A stretch of DNA of 64,000 nt, from NCBI RefSeq assembly GCF_023276435.1, contig NZ_JALLPO010000021.1:62001-126000 (forward strand), read 5' to 3'. Below are positions 1 through 11,508 of the stretch, piece after piece. Numbering within the stretch: position 1 is the first letter of the stretch; every line of letters begins with the position of its first letter. A program made the position numbers and the translations under genes. The notes beneath the pieces are model-generated. The model searched no databases, was not told where the DNA came from, and saw only the letters and a program-made list of their open reading frames with translations. The stretch comes from Sphaerisporangium perillae (GTDB lineage Bacteria > Actinomycetota > Actinomycetes > Streptosporangiales > Streptosporangiaceae).

Positions 1-1
1 G

Positions 2-586
2 GCCACCTTCGAGCTGACCGGCATCGCCCCGGCGCCGCGCGGCATCCCGCAGATCGAGGTCACCTTCGACATCGACGCGAACGGCATCGTCAACGTCGGC
101 GCCAAGGACCTCGGCACCGGCAAGGAGCAGTCGATGACCATCACCGGCGGCTCCGCGCTGCCGAAGGACGACATCGAGCGCATGATGCGCGAGGCCGAGT
201 CCTACGCCGAGGAGGACAAGCAGCGCCGCGAGGACGCCGAGACGCGCAACAACGCCGACGCTCTGGCCTACCAGACCGAGAAGTTCCTCCATGAGAACGA
301 GGAGAAGGTCCCGGCCGACGTCAAGACCGAGGTCGAGGGCGCGCTGAGCGAGCTGAAGAAGACCCTGGAGGGCACCGACTCGGCCGCCATCCGCGCCGCC
401 GCCGAGAAGCTCGCCACCGTCAGCCAGAAGATGGGCTCGGCGATCTACGCCCAGTCCCAGGCCGCCGGCGCCGAAGGCGGCGACGGCGCCACCGGCGCTC
501 CCGGTGCCGGAGCCAAGGCCGACGAGGACGTCGTCGAGGCCGAGATCGTCGACGAGGAGCCGAAGCGGGAGGGCGGTGCCGCGTGA
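2..586 (+). CDS. dnaK: Chaperone DnaK (Hsp70), C-terminal part; 5' end outside window
   Basis: The window opens inside this gene; the frame is open from base 2 and gives the last 194 residues. The first part is the end of the substrate-binding beta-sandwich, with the Hsp70 signature [17 protein letters not shown] at about residues 29-45 of the fragment. The helical lid follows, then a Gly/Ala-rich linker and an acidic tail containing [10 protein letters not shown]. DnaK is the ATP-dependent cytoplasmic Hsp70 that refolds proteins with DnaJ and GrpE. The stop codon overlaps the GTG start of grpE (GTGA), so the two are translationally coupled in one operon. The ATPase domain, promoter and any HAIR operator lie upstream of the window. 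Confidence 0.97.
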   Translation, partial: ATFELTGIAPAPRGIPQIEVTFDIDANGIVNVGAKDLGTGKEQSMTITGGSALPKDDIERMMREAESYAEEDKQRREDAETRNNADALAYQTEKFLHENEEKVPADVKTEVEGALSELKKTLEGTDSAAIRAAAEKLATVSQKMGSAIYAQSQAAGAEGGDGATGAPGAGAKADEDVVEAEIVDEEPKREGGAA

Positions 587-1236
587 CGTCCCCGAATTCT
601 GGGAGCGAGCACGAAGGCCTGGTGATCCGCGACAACCGGCGCATCGACCCCGAGACCGGCGAGGTGCGCGAGGGGGCGGGGAAGGCGGCCGGCGTGTCGC
701 CCCCCGCCTCCCCGGGCGAGGCGGCGAGGCCCGACGACGGCGTGGCCGCGCAGCTCGCCGAGCGCACGGCCGACCTCCAGCGGCTCCAGGCCGAGTACTC
801 CAACTACCGCAAGCGCGTCGAGCGTGACCGGGTGCTGGTCAGGGAGCAGGCGGTCGCCAACGTGCTGACCGAGCTCCTGCCGATGCTGGACGACATCGGA
901 AGGGCCCGCGACCACGGCGAGCTCACCGGCGGGTTCGCCAAGGTCAGCGAGGCGCTCGAGAGCGCGGTCGGCAAGCTCGGCCTCACGACCTACGGCACCA
1001 AGGGCGACCCGTTCGACCCGACGGTGCACGAGGCGCTGATGCACAGCTACTCGGCCGACGTCACCGAGCCCACCTGCGTGGAGATCCTCCAGCCGGGCTA
1101 CCAGATCGGCGACCGGATCCTGCGCCCGGCGCGGGTCGCCGTCGCCGAGCCGGAGGAGCCGTCGCCGGCCTCGGAGGGCTCCACCTCCGCGGCGGGCGAG
1201 ACGGGCGAGGCGGCGGCCGAGCCCGAGGACAATTGA
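583..1236 (+). CDS. grpE: Nucleotide exchange factor GrpE
   Basis: GrpE (217 aa) releases ADP from DnaK. The start is a GTG overlapping the dnaK stop. The first 50 residues are low-complexity. A long helical, coiled-coil segment follows (from about residue 47, including [20 protein letters not shown]), and then the C-terminal beta domain with the family motif [10 protein letters not shown] near residue 145. A low-complexity Glu/Ala-rich tail ends the protein, as is usual in actinomycetes. It is second in the dnaK-grpE-dnaJ-hspR operon, 35 bp before dnaJ. Confidence 0.97.
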   Translation: MTSPNSGSEHEGLVIRDNRRIDPETGEVREGAGKAAGVSPPASPGEAARPDDGVAAQLAERTADLQRLQAEYSNYRKRVERDRVLVREQAVANVLTELLPMLDDIGRARDHGELTGGFAKVSEALESAVGKLGLTTYGTKGDPFDPTVHEALMHSYSADVTEPTCVEILQPGYQIGDRILRPARVAVAEPEEPSPASEGSTSAAGETGEAAAEPEDN

Positions 1237-1271
1237 GCGACTACCCCTTTGTCCCACGAAGGAAGCGATAG

Positions 1272-2453
1272 ATGAGCACCAAGGACTACCTGGAGAAGGA
1301 CTATTACGCGGTCCTTGGTGTGTCGAAGACCGCCACCGCCGAAGAGATCAAGAAGGCGTACCGGAGACTGGCCAGGAAGTACCACCCGGACGCCAACCAG
1401 GGCAACACGGAGACCGAGGCCAAGTTCAAGCAGGTCTCGGAGGCCTACGACGTCCTGTCGGACACCAAGCGCCGCAAGGAGTACGACGAGGCGCGCGCGC
1501 TGTTCGGATCCGGTCTCGGCGGATACGCGGGGGGCGGCGCCCCCCGCGGTGGCGGCGGCGGATTCCCGTTCGAGTTCGGCGACCTCTTCGGAGGCACCGC
1601 GCAGGGCGGCGGCACGGGCGAGCGCATCGGCGATCTGTTCGGCGGCCTGTTCAACCGTGGCGGGCGCACCTCCACCACCACGTCCCGTCCCCGCCGGGGC
1701 CAGGACATCGAGTCCGAGGTCACCCTGTCGTTCATGGAGGCCGTGGACGGCACGACGGTGGCCCTCCGTCTGACCAGCTCCTCGGCGTGTACGGCCTGCA
1801 GCGGCACCGGAGCCAAGGCGGGCACGACCCCGCGGGTCTGCCCCACCTGTGAGGGCACCGGCGCGGCGAGCCGCAACCTTGGCAACTTCGCCTTCTCCGA
1901 GCCGTGCCGCGACTGCAAGGGCCGTGGGCTGCTCGTCGACGACCCCTGCCCGGTGTGCGAGGGCAGCGGGCGCGGCAAGAGCACTCGCACCATCCAGGCG
2001 CGCATCCCCGCCGGGGTGGCCGACGGCCAGCGCATCCGGCTCAAGGGCAAGGGCGCGCCCGGCGAGAACGGCGGCCCGGCCGGCGACCTGTATGTCCAGA
2101 TTCACGTGAAACCGCATGCCATCTTCGGCCGTTCCGGCGACAACCTGACCATCACGGTGCCCGTGACGTTCGCGGAGGCGGCTCTGGGCGCCGAGATCAA
2201 GGTGCCGATCCTCCAGGGCATGCCGGTGACCCTGCGGATCCCCGAGGGCACCCCGAACGGCCGCACGTTCCGCGTGCGCGGCCGGGGTGTCACCCGCAAG
2301 GACGGCACCAAGGGTGATCTGCTGGTCACCGTTGAGGTCGTGGTGCCCCAGCACCTCGCCGACAAGGAAAGGACCGCGCTGGAGGAGTACAGGGCGGTCT
2401 CCGAGGACGCGGACCCCCGCGCCGAACTGCTCAGACAGGCGAGAAGCGAGTAG
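1272..2453 (+). CDS. dnaJ: Chaperone DnaJ (Hsp40)
   Basis: This 393-aa J-domain co-chaperone stimulates DnaK ATP hydrolysis. The J domain spans residues 8-75, with HPD at 38-40. A Gly/Phe-rich linker follows to about 140. The cysteine-rich zinc domain has four CxxCxGxG repeats ([32 protein letters not shown]), and then come the two C-terminal beta domains. The ATG is preceded by GAAGGAAG at good spacing. It is the third gene of the operon and is 21 bp from hspR. The arrangement and the slightly shortened C-terminus match the actinobacterial DnaJ1 type. Confidence 0.97.
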   Translation: MSTKDYLEKDYYAVLGVSKTATAEEIKKAYRRLARKYHPDANQGNTETEAKFKQVSEAYDVLSDTKRRKEYDEARALFGSGLGGYAGGGAPRGGGGGFPFEFGDLFGGTAQGGGTGERIGDLFGGLFNRGGRTSTTTSRPRRGQDIESEVTLSFMEAVDGTTVALRLTSSSACTACSGTGAKAGTTPRVCPTCEGTGAASRNLGNFAFSEPCRDCKGRGLLVDDPCPVCEGSGRGKSTRTIQARIPAGVADGQRIRLKGKGAPGENGGPAGDLYVQIHVKPHAIFGRSGDNLTITVPVTFAEAALGAEIKVPILQGMPVTLRIPEGTPNGRTFRVRGRGVTRKDGTKGDLLVTVEVVVPQHLADKERTALEEYRAVSEDADPRAELLRQARSE

Positions 2454-2474
2454 CCCCGGAAGGAGGCGACGCCG

Positions 2475-2822
2475 ATGGACGCCAACTACTTCGACCTGTC
2501 CGACGACACCCCGGTGTACGTCATCTCGGTGGCCGCTCAGCTTTCCGGGCTCCACCCGCAGACGCTCCGGCAGTACGACCGTCTCGGCCTGGTCAGCCCG
2601 GGCCGTACGGCCGGCCGGGGCCGCCTGTACTCGACCCGCGACATCGTGATGCTCCGCGAGGTGCAGCGGCTCTCCCAGGAGGAGGGCATCAACCTCGCGG
2701 GCATCAAGCGAATCCTCGCCCTGGAGACCGAGAACCTCCGCATGCGCGAGGAGATCAACCGTCTCAGGAGCGAGATGGCGATGATCCGAGCGCTGATCCA
2801 GTACCAGCTGCCTCCTGCCTGA
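2475..2822 (+). CDS. hspR: Heat-shock repressor HspR (MerR family)
   Basis: This 115-aa MerR-type regulator has an N-terminal winged helix-turn-helix (residues 13-80; YVISVAAQLSGLHPQTLRQY, then GRGRLYSTRD) and a short C-terminal helix. It is strongly preceded by GGAAGGAGGC. In actinomycetes HspR binds HAIR repeats (CTTGAG-N9-CTCAAG) with DnaK as co-repressor and autoregulates the dnaK operon and often clpB. I looked for a HAIR element in the gap before clpB and did not see one, so control of clpB here is open. The HAIR for the operon would be upstream of the window. Confidence 0.95.
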   Translation: MDANYFDLSDDTPVYVISVAAQLSGLHPQTLRQYDRLGLVSPGRTAGRGRLYSTRDIVMLREVQRLSQEEGINLAGIKRILALETENLRMREEINRLRSEMAMIRALIQYQLPPA

Positions 2823-3008
2823 GCGGGGGCGCGCATCCACCGCCGCGGCCCGCGGCGAGCATCCCGCCGGGTCCCGTGGCCAGAAGAACACGCCGCGCCC
2901 CGGGCGCCGACCGCGCCGGGGGCCGGGGCGCACATATAGCGGAGCGACGCGGCACCGCCGGCCTGGCGAGCGTCTGGCGATCCGCCATGCGAGAAAGGCA
3001 AGGTAGGC

Positions 3009-5588
<2,580 letters not shown>

Positions 5589-5631
5589 GGACTTCGCCAG
5601 CTTTGGGTCAACGACCCGCTGCGGGGGACGG

Positions 5632-5681
5632 CTCCCTGGCTACCTTCAGTGCTCGTCCAAGCACGAAAGGTAGTCAGGGAG
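5632..5681 (+). promoter_or_regulatory. Long RNA hairpin covering the ribosome-binding site of the next gene
   Basis: CTCCCTGGCTACCTT (5632-5646) pairs with AAGGTAGTCAGGGAG (5667-5681), a 15-bp stem with one G-U pair. An inner stem GTGCT/AGCAC continues after a small internal loop. The 3' arm contains AGGGAG, the only plausible Shine-Dalgarno sequence for the ATG at 5687. No T-run follows, so an intrinsic terminator for clpB is less likely than a translational control element, though both remain possible. Confidence 0.6.
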
Positions 5682-5686
5682 TCTTC

Positions 5687-6340
5687 ATGCGTAGTTCACT
5701 CAATATCCGGGGGATCCTCGCGGTGGCCGTCGTCGCGGCGGGCGCGAGCTGGCTGGGGGCGGGAAGCGCCTCCGCCGCGGTGCCCTGCGGGGAGGGCCCC
5801 CTGACCGCGCTCCAGGCGCCCGGCACTGCGCCCGAGGCCTGTGACGGGCTGGGCGGCCTCACCGTGCCGCACGTGGCGAACCGCGGCGCCGGCAACGGCA
5901 GGGGCGACCTGCTCATCGGCTTCGAGCACATCGGGCGCTCCTCGGGGCTGCTCTCCGGCACCGCCGCCGTGATCGGCCTGACCGACCTTCCGGCCATCGT
6001 GCGCAGCACGGGCCTTCCGCACCTGCTGAAGGGCGAGCTCCTCTACCGGGTCGCCCGCGGGCACTCCGTCCCGGGTGTCCTGCAGTACGAGGGGCGTCCC
6101 GCGCAGCGGCGCGCCATCGGCTCCTCCGATGTACCCGACGCCCCTGCCACATCCGGCACCGCCGTCTCGGGCGACCCGGGCGCGCCGGCGGTGGGGGCGG
6201 GCACGGGCCTTCCGGTCCTGCCCGTCGTGCCGCCGGCCGTCGGCGCCCCCGTTCAGGATCCCGGCACGGACGCCGCGGGCGCCGAGCTGGCGAAGCTGCC
6301 CTCGGTCGACACGGCCCTCACCGGTCTCCACGTCCGCTGA
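5687..6340 (+). CDS. Secreted protein of unknown function
   Basis: 217 aa. A Sec signal peptide covers residues 1-30: positive start MRSSLNIRG, hydrophobic core, and AxA-type cleavage near GSASAA. The mature part has two early cysteines (about 32 and 49), a GxGNGRGDLLIGFEHIG segment near residues 65-85, and a Pro/Ala/Gly-rich C-terminus. I recognise no domain. I chose this ATG because it is the first codon in frame after the hairpin and is followed directly by the signal peptide. It lies alone between clpB and a minus-strand TPR gene, and a strong terminator follows it. Confidence 0.75.
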   Translation: MRSSLNIRGILAVAVVAAGASWLGAGSASAAVPCGEGPLTALQAPGTAPEACDGLGGLTVPHVANRGAGNGRGDLLIGFEHIGRSSGLLSGTAAVIGLTDLPAIVRSTGLPHLLKGELLYRVARGHSVPGVLQYEGRPAQRRAIGSSDVPDAPATSGTAVSGDPGAPAVGAGTGLPVLPVVPPAVGAPVQDPGTDAAGAELAKLPSVDTALTGLHVR

Positions 6341-6432
6341 GCAGACCGCTCACCGGCCGGACGGCCCACTGAAAGGCCGGCGGCCTCGACGCCGGCCGAG
6401 GACACCGTCCGCCCGTGAGGGCGGCCACCGGC

Positions 6433-6478
6433 ACCGCGCGGGTCGTGACGCTTGGGGGTCACGGCCCGCGCGGTCTTT
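6433..6478 (+). terminator. Intrinsic terminator after the secreted-protein gene
   Basis: ACCGCGCGGGTCGTGAC (6433-6449) pairs with GTCACGGCCCGCGCGGT (6458-6474), a 17-bp stem with one wobble and an 8-nt loop. CTTTC follows. It lies between convergent genes and could serve both. Confidence 0.75.
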
Positions 6479-6503
6479 CACGTCGGCCGGCGCACCCCTC
6501 GGG

Positions 6504-7043
6504 TCAGCAGGAGACGTCGAGGAGCGCGTCGAGATCGTCCTCCGGGAGGCCGAGGTCGACGCGGATGCGGTAGCGCGTGCGCAGCAGCGCGTCGCGGATG
6601 CCGCCGCCGCCCTCCCCCGCGCGGATGCCTTCGGTCGCCCATTCGTGGGCCGCGCCGAGATCGCCGTACGCCAGCAGGGTCTCGGCGACGTGCAGCGCCG
6701 TGCTGGGGTCCACCCCCCCGTCGGCCTTGATGCAGTCGACGAGCTCTCGGGCCTCGGCGGGACGGTCGAGTTCGAAGAGGGTGTCGGCGATGCCGGCCCG
6801 CGGGTCGACGCTCACCTCGCCGCCGTCGTCCAGCGCCCGCTGGAAGCATTCGAGGGCTCGCGCCGGCTGCCCGGCCTGCCGCCACTCCTCCGCGGCGAGC
6901 ACGAGGATCGCGGCACGGGACACCTCTCCGGACGCGTAACCGCGTGCCAGATCGTCGAGCCTCCCCGCGAGAGCCCCGTGATCGTCATTGAGGAGTACCT
7001 GTTCGAGTAGTCGATCAAGCTGCTCACGTGTCACATGTGCCAC
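6504..7043 (-). CDS. TPR-like helical repeat protein
   Basis: 179 aa, no signal peptide or membrane segment. Repeated helix pairs typical of tetratricopeptide repeats can be read: AAEEWRQAGQPARALECFQR at about residues 50-69, DTLFELDRPAEARELVDCIK at about 87-106, and AETLLAYGDLGAAHEWATEG at about 118-137. Such proteins are scaffolds or adaptors; no specific partner is evident. It is divergent from the small membrane-anchored gene at 7205. The start ATG gives MAHVTREQLDRLLEQ. Function is unknown. Confidence 0.75.
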   Translation of the reverse strand: MAHVTREQLDRLLEQVLLNDDHGALAGRLDDLARGYASGEVSRAAILVLAAEEWRQAGQPARALECFQRALDDGGEVSVDPRAGIADTLFELDRPAEARELVDCIKADGGVDPSTALHVAETLLAYGDLGAAHEWATEGIRAGEGGGGIRDALLRTRYRIRVDLGLPEDDLDALLDVSC

Positions 7044-7204
7044 AAGACGAGGTTACCGAGCACCGCTCGACCGTGTGCGGACAACGGCAGGCATTACTTC
7101 GGTCCTAATTTGCACATGTTTGACTACACTCCGTGTGTCTCCCGAGACGAGAGGGCATATTCGCATCGCCTGGAAGGTCACCCACGTCCTTCGAAGGAGC
7201 TGCG

Positions 7205-7591
7205 ATGGACATGTCCTGGCAGACCACCTTCACCCTCGTCTGCGCGGCAGTGCTCGCCGCCGTCGTCCCCGGGACGCTCGGCTACGCCACCGCCCGGCTC
7301 GAGACGGCCGACCAGCAACGCCTGGAACTGATCCGATTGCGCGCGGAGGTCCAGGCGGCTCGCAAGACGGTGCGGCGGGTCTCCACCCAGTGCGAGGCCG
7401 AGGGGGGTGGCACCGGCTCAGGCACCTCCTCGTCCGGCTCCTCAGGCTCGTCCGGCGACCGTTCCGTTCCCGCCTCGCCCGACATGATGGTGCGGCCACT
7501 GCCTCCCCAGGCCGGGTCGGAGCCATCTGAGATCGGCGGCACGCTTCCTGAGCAGGAGCCGGCTCTCGAGATCCCGCCCGCGGAGGAGTAA
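7205..7591 (+). CDS. Small membrane-anchored protein, unknown function
   Basis: 128 aa starting MDMSWQTTFTL. One N-terminal membrane segment (about 7-26, FTLVCAAVLAAVVPGTLGYA) is followed by a short helical stretch (LETADQQRLELIRLRAEVQA) that may form a coiled coil, then a Ser/Gly-rich and Pro/Glu-rich extracytoplasmic or cytoplasmic tail. The ATG was chosen over an upstream in-frame ATG because GAAGGAG sits at proper spacing. The tail is low-complexity. No family recognised. Confidence 0.65.
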   Translation: MDMSWQTTFTLVCAAVLAAVVPGTLGYATARLETADQQRLELIRLRAEVQAARKTVRRVSTQCEAEGGGTGSGTSSSGSSGSSGDRSVPASPDMMVRPLPPQAGSEPSEIGGTLPEQEPALEIPPAEE

Positions 7592-7661
7592 CCCCCTCCC
7601 AAAGCCCGCCCGCCGGGGAGTGGCCGCGCCCGCGAGCCGTCAGGCCGTCGACCCATCGGCG

Positions 7662-8426
7662 TCAGGCGGTCGACCCGTCGGCCTCCGGCCCCTCCGGCCC
7701 CTCCGGCCCCTCCGGGGAGCCGGCGAGCCCGGGACGGGCGCCTTCGCGCGACCGGAGCAGGTCGGCCCCCTGGGACCGCAGCTGGCTGGAGAGGTACTCG
7801 CGGATCAGCCGCTTGGCCTCGTCGACCAGCGGCGGCCAGCCCATGGGGTCGCGCCGGAAGGCCAGCGCGAGCACCGCGCCCCCGGCCTCGACGGCGACGG
7901 TGAGGCTGAGGTCGAGCTCCTCGCTGTCGGCCATGCCGAACTCCTCCAGCAGGAGGCCGCGGAGCCGACCGGCGATCACCGTGTTGTTCTCCGACACCGA
8001 GTCGAGCAGGTTGAGGTCGACCGCGTCGCCGAATCGCAGCGACCGGAACCCTGGAACGGTCCTGTGCATGTCGACGTACTCGTCGATGATGGCGTCGACC
8101 GCGTGCCACCAGCCGGAGTAGTCCTCGGTCATGAACCGCCTGCCGACCCGGGCGATGAACAGCTCCACATTGCGCTGGGTCAGCGCCTGGGTGATCGCCC
8201 TCTTGTCGGGGAAGAACTGGTAGACCGAGCCGATGGCGACATCGGCCCGTTCCGCGATGCGGGTGGTCGACAGCGCCTCGTAGCCGATTTCGTCGAGCAG
8301 TTCGGCGCAGGCGTCGAGCATGCGCTCGACGCGGCGGGCACTGCGGCGTTGCGACGGTTTGCGGCGCAGCGGTATCTGGTCGTCGTCGGGGTAATGGTCA
8401 GTGGGCAGGCCGGGCACACGATTCAT
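7662..8426 (-). CDS. TetR-family transcriptional regulator
   Basis: 254 aa. The N-terminal helix-turn-helix covers about residues 25-75, with RRVERMLDACAELLDEIGYE and then RIAERADVAIGSVYQFFPDK, a textbook TetR recognition helix. The C-terminal ligand domain is unremarkable until the end. There a nearly perfect 9-bp DNA repeat around 7680-7720 gives a PEGPEGPEGPEADGSTA tail, likely a dispensable repeat expansion. It is 24 bp downstream of the EphD-like gene on the same strand, so the two form an operon. The palindrome upstream of that operon (10218-10234) is the obvious candidate operator for autoregulation. Confidence 0.9.
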   Translation of the reverse strand: MNRVPGLPTDHYPDDDQIPLRRKPSQRRSARRVERMLDACAELLDEIGYEALSTTRIAERADVAIGSVYQFFPDKRAITQALTQRNVELFIARVGRRFMTEDYSGWWHAVDAIIDEYVDMHRTVPGFRSLRFGDAVDLNLLDSVSENNTVIAGRLRGLLLEEFGMADSEELDLSLTVAVEAGGAVLALAFRRDPMGWPPLVDEAKRLIREYLSSQLRSQGADLLRSREGARPGLAGSPEGPEGPEGPEADGSTA

Positions 8427-8450
8427 CTTGCCCTTTTCTTTGCCCGGCGG

Positions 8451-10190
8451 TCACTCCTTCCCGGCCAGACGTTCCATATCGGAATTTGTAAAACGGGCGA
8501 TTCCCCGCAGCAATCCCGGCGAGATGCGCGACAGCGCGTACCCGATCTTGCCTTCGGCGTTCACCGGGACGACGGCGGTCTTGTGGTGGACGGCGCGCAG
8601 GATGTGGGCGGCGACGCGCTCCGGCGGGTATCCGCGCCGCCGCAGCGCCCGCTCGCTGAGCGCCCGGTCTCCCCCTCGGTAGGTCGCGTTGCTCGCGATC
8701 GCCGTGGAGACGAACCCGGGGCAGATCGCGCTCACGCCGATGCCCTCCCCTGCGAGCTCGGCCCGCAGGCAGTCGCTGAGCATCTTCACCGCCGCCTTGG
8801 ACGTCGAGTAGGCCGGTAGCAGCCGGGACGGGGCGAAGGCGGCGAGCGAGGCGATGTTGACGATGTGCCCGCCCTCGCCGCGCTCGACCATCTGCCGGCC
8901 GAACAGCCTGCACCCGTGGATGACGCCCCACAGGTTGACGTCGATGGTGCGCTGCCAGTCGGCCACCTCGTGGTCGAGGAAGGGCCCGGTGACGGCGATG
9001 CCCGCGTTGTTGACCACGATGTCCGGGGTGCCGTGCTCATCCCGTACGGCCGAGGCGAACCGCTCCATCTCCTCCGCGTCGGAGACGTCGACCCGGCGGG
9101 CGTGCGCGGTACGGCCGTGCCCGGCGATCTCCTCGGCGGTGCGGCGGGCGGCGTCGAGGTCGATGTCCGCGCAGATCACCTCGGCGCCGTGGGCGGCGAA
9201 GGCCCGGGCGGTGGCGCGGCCGATGCCGCTTCCCGCGCCGGTCACCACCACCAGGTGCTCCGCGTACGCCTTGCCCCCGGCCGGCCCGCCGTCCTGCGGC
9301 TCCCCGGCCACCCGCGCGCGCCGGAGCTCGCGGGAGGGGGCGGCGCCGTCCCCGATGTGGCGGGCGAACTCGCCGATCATGCGGGCGACCGTGCCGGGAC
9401 GCCCGCGCTGCGCCCAGTGGCCGGCGGGGATCGTCCGGTGCCACATGCGCGGCGCCCACCGGTGCAGGGACGCGAGCAGGTGCGCGGAGACGAACACGTC
9501 CTTCGTGGCCTCGATGAGCTGCACCGGCACCTGGACGTACGGCTCATGCGCGACGTCGCGCGCGGTGAACATGTTGGCCCGGTAGAGGTTGACGCCGTTG
9601 ACCCCGTCCTGGGACAGCGTGCCGGCCGGGTGTCCGTCCCGCGGCTCGATGCCCTCCGACAGGCGCATGGCGCGGGCGAGCATGCGCGGCATCACCGTGC
9701 GCCAGGCCAGCTCCGGCAGCGCCGGCGCCTGGAACGCGGCCATGTACCAGGAGCGCAGCGCCTGCCCGGCGACCTCTCGCCTGCCGGCGTTCCTGACGAA
9801 GTGGACCCACTGGTCGAGGCCGGGGCCGCCGAGGGAGGTGAAGGAGGCGAACCTCCCGGGGTGCCGCCGCACGGCCTCCCAGCCGACGATGGAGCCCCAG
9901 TCATGCCCGGCGAGGTGCACCTGGTCCGCGCCGATGGCGTCCAGCACGGCCAGGAGGTCGTCCACCAGGCGGTCCAGAGCGTAGGCCTGGACGCCGCGCG
10001 GGGCCGACGAGAGCCCCGCCCCCCTCGTGTCGTACCGGATCACGCGGAAGCCGGGCTCCAGCAGGCCGGCGACCTCGTCCCAGACGCGGTGGGTGTCGGG
10101 GTATCCGTGGAGCAGCACCAGCGCGGGCTTCGCCGCGTCGCCCTGCTCGTACAGCGCCAGCCGTGCCTCGCCCGCGTCGATGAACCGCAT
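8451..10190 (-). CDS. ephD: EphD-like fusion: alpha/beta hydrolase plus short-chain dehydrogenase/reductase
   Basis: 579 aa with two enzyme domains. Residues 1-285 are an epoxide-hydrolase-like alpha/beta hydrolase: oxyanion motif HGYPDT, nucleophile motif GHDWGS with Asp near residue 97, and a histidine in IPAGHWAQ. Residues 310-579 are a classical SDR: NAD(P) motif TGAGSGIGRA, NNAG, catalytic Ser in NIASLAA, and YxxxK in YSTSKAAV. The order and size match M. tuberculosis EphD, which acts on epoxy-mycolates. If this organism makes no mycolates, the substrate differs; substrate is therefore unknown. It leads a two-gene operon with the TetR regulator. Confidence 0.88.
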   Translation of the reverse strand: MRFIDAGEARLALYEQGDAAKPALVLLHGYPDTHRVWDEVAGLLEPGFRVIRYDTRGAGLSSAPRGVQAYALDRLVDDLLAVLDAIGADQVHLAGHDWGSIVGWEAVRRHPGRFASFTSLGGPGLDQWVHFVRNAGRREVAGQALRSWYMAAFQAPALPELAWRTVMPRMLARAMRLSEGIEPRDGHPAGTLSQDGVNGVNLYRANMFTARDVAHEPYVQVPVQLIEATKDVFVSAHLLASLHRWAPRMWHRTIPAGHWAQRGRPGTVARMIGEFARHIGDGAAPSRELRRARVAGEPQDGGPAGGKAYAEHLVVVTGAGSGIGRATARAFAAHGAEVICADIDLDAARRTAEEIAGHGRTAHARRVDVSDAEEMERFASAVRDEHGTPDIVVNNAGIAVTGPFLDHEVADWQRTIDVNLWGVIHGCRLFGRQMVERGEGGHIVNIASLAAFAPSRLLPAYSTSKAAVKMLSDCLRAELAGEGIGVSAICPGFVSTAIASNATYRGGDRALSERALRRRGYPPERVAAHILRAVHHKTAVVPVNAEGKIGYALSRISPGLLRGIARFTNSDMERLAGKE

Positions 10191-10217
10191 ACGCCCACTC
10201 CATACCCTGGAAGGCTA

Positions 10218-10234
10218 TTGGACAATCTGTCCAA
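10218..10234. promoter_or_regulatory. Perfect inverted repeat, probable TetR operator
   Basis: TTGGACAATCTGTCCAA is a perfect 7-3-7 palindrome 28 bp upstream of the ephD-like start codon. Placement over a promoter of an operon that encodes its own TetR protein makes it the likely operator. This is inferred from position and symmetry. Confidence 0.75.
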
Positions 10235-10264
10235 ATATAGGGCGGCCGGGAGCCGGGAGGAAGG

Positions 10265-11419
10265 TCACGGCTGGGCGCGCAGCCCCGCGCAGCTCCGCAG
10301 GGACTTCCAGCTCGCCACCGCCTGCGTCCTCGCGGCGCCGGTGAGCGGGATCGGGACGCCCCCGTTGATGCGCGCCGGAGTCCACTGGTCCTTCAGCACC
10401 TTGCGGCCGTTGATGGTCAGCGTGAGCACGCCGGTGGCGCCGGTCTGCGGGCCGGAGTTGTAGAAGACGAAGTTGCCCATGCCGTAGTTGACGTAGCGCC
10501 CGCGCAGATATCCGCTGCCGAGCAGGATGTGCGCGTGGCCGCCCACGATCACGTCGGCACCGGCCGCGATCAGCTTCGGAGCCAGGGACAGCTGCGCCGG
10601 ATTCGGGCACTTCTGCAGCTCGGTGCCCCAGTGGAGATGGACGATGACGGTGTCGGACGTCTTGCGCGCCTGGCGGACGGCCTGGATGAGCCGCTGCTCG
10701 TTCTTGGCCGAGGCGAGGCCGCCCTTGGTGGCGGTGGCCGTCCACGCCTGGATGAACTGCTCGTCCAGCACCTGGGTCGCGCCGATGATGGCCACCCGGT
10801 TGCCGTTGACGGTCTTGCGGAACGGCTTGTAGGCCTCGGCGGCGTTCTTCCCGATGCCGACCACGGGGAACTTCGACCGGCGGATCGCCGCCAGGGAGTC
10901 GCGGAGCCCGCTCTCCATGTAGTCCATGCCGTGGTTGTTGGCCATGGACGCCACGTCCACTCCCGCCGCCTTGAGGGCGGTGAGCGCGGTCGCGGGCGCC
11001 CGGAAGGTGAACTGCTTGCCGGGCGCGGGGGTGCCGCCCTGGGTGATGGCGGTCTCGAGGTTGACCATCGACAGGTCGGCGCGCCGCAGCACCGAGGAGA
11101 TCGGGCCAAGGGCGGTGAGCGGCGTGGCGAGGCGGTTCCTGAGCACGCCTTCGAAGTGCACGTCACCGCCGAAGGAGATCGTGAACGGCTTGCGCTGGGA
11201 TGCGGAGTTCTCCTCGCCCGGCGCCTGGTCGGGCTTGGCGGAGGCGGATCCGGCGCCCTTCCCTGCCGGGGAGGACGACTCCGCCGCCGAGCACGCCATC
11301 ACCGGCACGGCCGCGATCGACGCTGTGAGGAGCATCACGGCGGCGCGCCGGGCGCGGGCAATGGCAGGGGAGATCTCCGGCAATCCGGGCAGGACGGGGG
11401 TAACGGACTGGGTTCTCAT
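10265..11419 (-). CDS. CapA-family metallophosphatase-like lipoprotein
   Basis: 384 aa. N-terminal signal with a lipobox-like end (AAVPVMAC, Cys at 43), then a Ser/Ala/Gly-rich linker and a CapA/PGA_cap domain from about residue 78. Motifs are SFGGDVHFEG near the start of the domain, MVNLETAIT, MANNHGMDYM, VHLHWGTE and IVGGHAHILLG. CapA is the poly-gamma-glutamate synthesis protein, but single CapA-domain proteins in actinomycetes are widespread and of uncertain role. It is expected on the outer face of the membrane. No capB/capC genes are nearby. It is divergent from the Fur-family gene. Confidence 0.85.
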   Translation of the reverse strand: MRTQSVTPVLPGLPEISPAIARARRAAVMLLTASIAAVPVMACSAAESSSPAGKGAGSASAKPDQAPGEENSASQRKPFTISFGGDVHFEGVLRNRLATPLTALGPISSVLRRADLSMVNLETAITQGGTPAPGKQFTFRAPATALTALKAAGVDVASMANNHGMDYMESGLRDSLAAIRRSKFPVVGIGKNAAEAYKPFRKTVNGNRVAIIGATQVLDEQFIQAWTATATKGGLASAKNEQRLIQAVRQARKTSDTVIVHLHWGTELQKCPNPAQLSLAPKLIAAGADVIVGGHAHILLGSGYLRGRYVNYGMGNFVFYNSGPQTGATGVLTLTINGRKVLKDQWTPARINGGVPIPLTGAARTQAVASWKSLRSCAGLRAQP

Positions 11420-11508
11420 CGCTCCAAGAGCATGCCATCTTCCACCCAGATATGGACACTGCCACCACCGGACGATCGAAAATCGCCAGACCAGGGAGGT
11501 TCCTTTAC

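Noticed and set aside
2823-3008. HAIR operator for HspR in front of clpB
   Set aside because: No CTTGAG...CTCAAG-type repeat is visible in this gap.
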